Positions 5,035 to 5,599 of a stretch of DNA of 5,599 bases are shown here, one piece after another. Numbering within the stretch: the first letter of the stretch is position 1; every line of letters begins with the position of its first letter. The notes beneath the pieces were generated by a model. The model was given only the letters and a program-made list of their open reading frames with translations, searched no databases and had not been told where the DNA came from. The DNA lies in NCBI GenBank assembly GCA_046153015.1, contig JBJXGF010000289.1, positions 1 through 5,599 on the forward strand. Reading direction: 5' to 3'. A program made the position numbers and the translations under genes. This DNA is from JBJXGF01 sp046153015 (GTDB lineage Bacteria > Actinomycetota > Acidimicrobiia > Acidimicrobiales > CAIXPF01).

Positions 5035-5599
5035 ACACCCCGGCGCACCGGGTGCTCGTCGCCCGGCTCGACAACCTCGGCGACGTGCTGCTCGCCGGCC
5101 CCGCCGTGCGGGCCGTGGCCGCCGCGGCCGAGGTGGTGTTCCTGGCCGGTCCGGCCGGCGCGGCCGGCGCCTCCCTGCTGCCCGGCGTGAGCCGGGTGCT
5201 GTGCTTCGACTCGCCATGGACGGGCGACCACGCGCCGCCGCCAGCGCGGGCGGCGATCGGCGCCCTGGTGAACACCTTGGCCTCGGCCCGCCTCGACGAG
5301 GCGCTGGTGCTCACCTCGTTCCACCAGAGCCCGCTGCCGTTGGCGCTGCTGCTCAAGATGGCCGGCGTGGCCCGCGTGGGCGCGGTGTGCGTGGACCACC
5401 CGGGCAGCCTGCTCGACCTGCGCCACCCCTACCAGCCCGAGCTGCACGAGGTGGAGCAGGCGCTGGCCCTGGCGGAGGCGTTCGGCTACCCCCTGCCCGC
5501 CGGCGACGACCGCCGCCTCGCCCTGGCCCCCTGGGCCATGGCGGCGCCCCCGCCTCGCGCCGAGCTGGCGCGGCCCTACGTGGTGGTGCACCCCGGCGC
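5031..5599 (+). CDS. Glycosyltransferase family 9 (heptosyltransferase-like), N-terminal part
   Basis: The frame starts with the ATG that overlaps the gmhB stop (ATGA) and stays open to the window end: 189 codons, no stop. The start MNTPAHRVLVARLDNLGDVLLAGPAVRAVA carries the family 9 signature R-x-D-x-L-G-D followed by L-x-x-P. The Rossmann-like N-terminal domain continues through VVFLAGPAGAAGASLLPGV and ALVLTSFHQSPLPLALLLKMAGVARVGAV. VVVHPG at the end of the window matches the usual opening of the second, nucleotide-sugar-binding domain. The missing part would be roughly the C-terminal half. Known members move heptose from ADP-heptose onto lipopolysaccharide core. Here, beside gmhA and gmhB in a probable Gram-positive-type organism, the acceptor would be another surface glycan or a secondary metabolite; that is inference. 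Coupling to gmhB is likely. Confidence 0.88.
   Translation, partial: MNTPAHRVLVARLDNLGDVLLAGPAVRAVAAAAEVVFLAGPAGAAGASLLPGVSRVLCFDSPWTGDHAPPPARAAIGALVNTLASARLDEALVLTSFHQSPLPLALLLKMAGVARVGAVCVDHPGSLLDLRHPYQPELHEVEQALALAEAFGYPLPAGDDRRLALAPWAMAAPPPRAELARPYVVVHPG

Noticed and set aside
4381..5591. Overlapping minus-strand frames opposite gmhB and the glycosyltransferase
   Set aside because: The plus strand here carries clear HAD and GT9 motifs with ATGA coupling. The minus frames are low-complexity Arg/Ala/Gly shadows.

Overview
The window is very GC-rich, uses GTG starts freely and is full of Ala/Gly/Pro/Arg-rich reading frames. Together with an HQLRTPL-type histidine kinase, this points to a high-GC actinobacterium. 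I cannot name the genus. It reads as ordinary chromosome; I see no rRNA, tRNA, CRISPR array, transposase or phage gene.

Left part (1-1174, all minus strand): three genes run leftward. Two (767-1174 and 185-628) look like distant relatives or duplicates: each has an N-terminal hydrophobic segment, an Ala/Pro-rich low-complexity middle and a C-terminal tail rich in Asp, Arg and Gly ending in DD or DDD. The third (1-207, cut by the window edge) overlaps the end of the second and begins a probable single-pass membrane protein. I recognise no known family in any of them.

Middle (1311-3397, plus strand): a divergently transcribed two-component system, an OmpR/PhoB-family response regulator whose stop codon overlaps the start of a membrane histidine kinase with a Cache-like outside domain. 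The same 14-base element (13 of 14 identical) lies upstream of both acidic-tail genes. It sits within direct repeats spaced 11 bp apart, the arrangement OmpR-family regulators bind. The simplest model is that the two-component system controls the acidic-tail genes. The first of these appears to be a leaderless transcript (TACGTT, six bases, then GTG).

Right part (3450-5599, mostly plus strand): a heptose pathway cluster. It holds a GmhA-like sedoheptulose-7-phosphate isomerase with an odd N-terminal pentapeptide-repeat extension, a GmhB-like heptose-bisphosphate phosphatase, and a family 9 glycosyltransferase (heptosyltransferase-like) translationally coupled to gmhB and cut by the window end. 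A small, very acidic, hydrophilic protein of unknown function is encoded on the minus strand between gmhA and gmhB. The kinase/nucleotidyltransferase needed to finish an activated heptose is not in the window and may lie beyond the right edge. The heptose would be expected to go into a cell-surface glycan.
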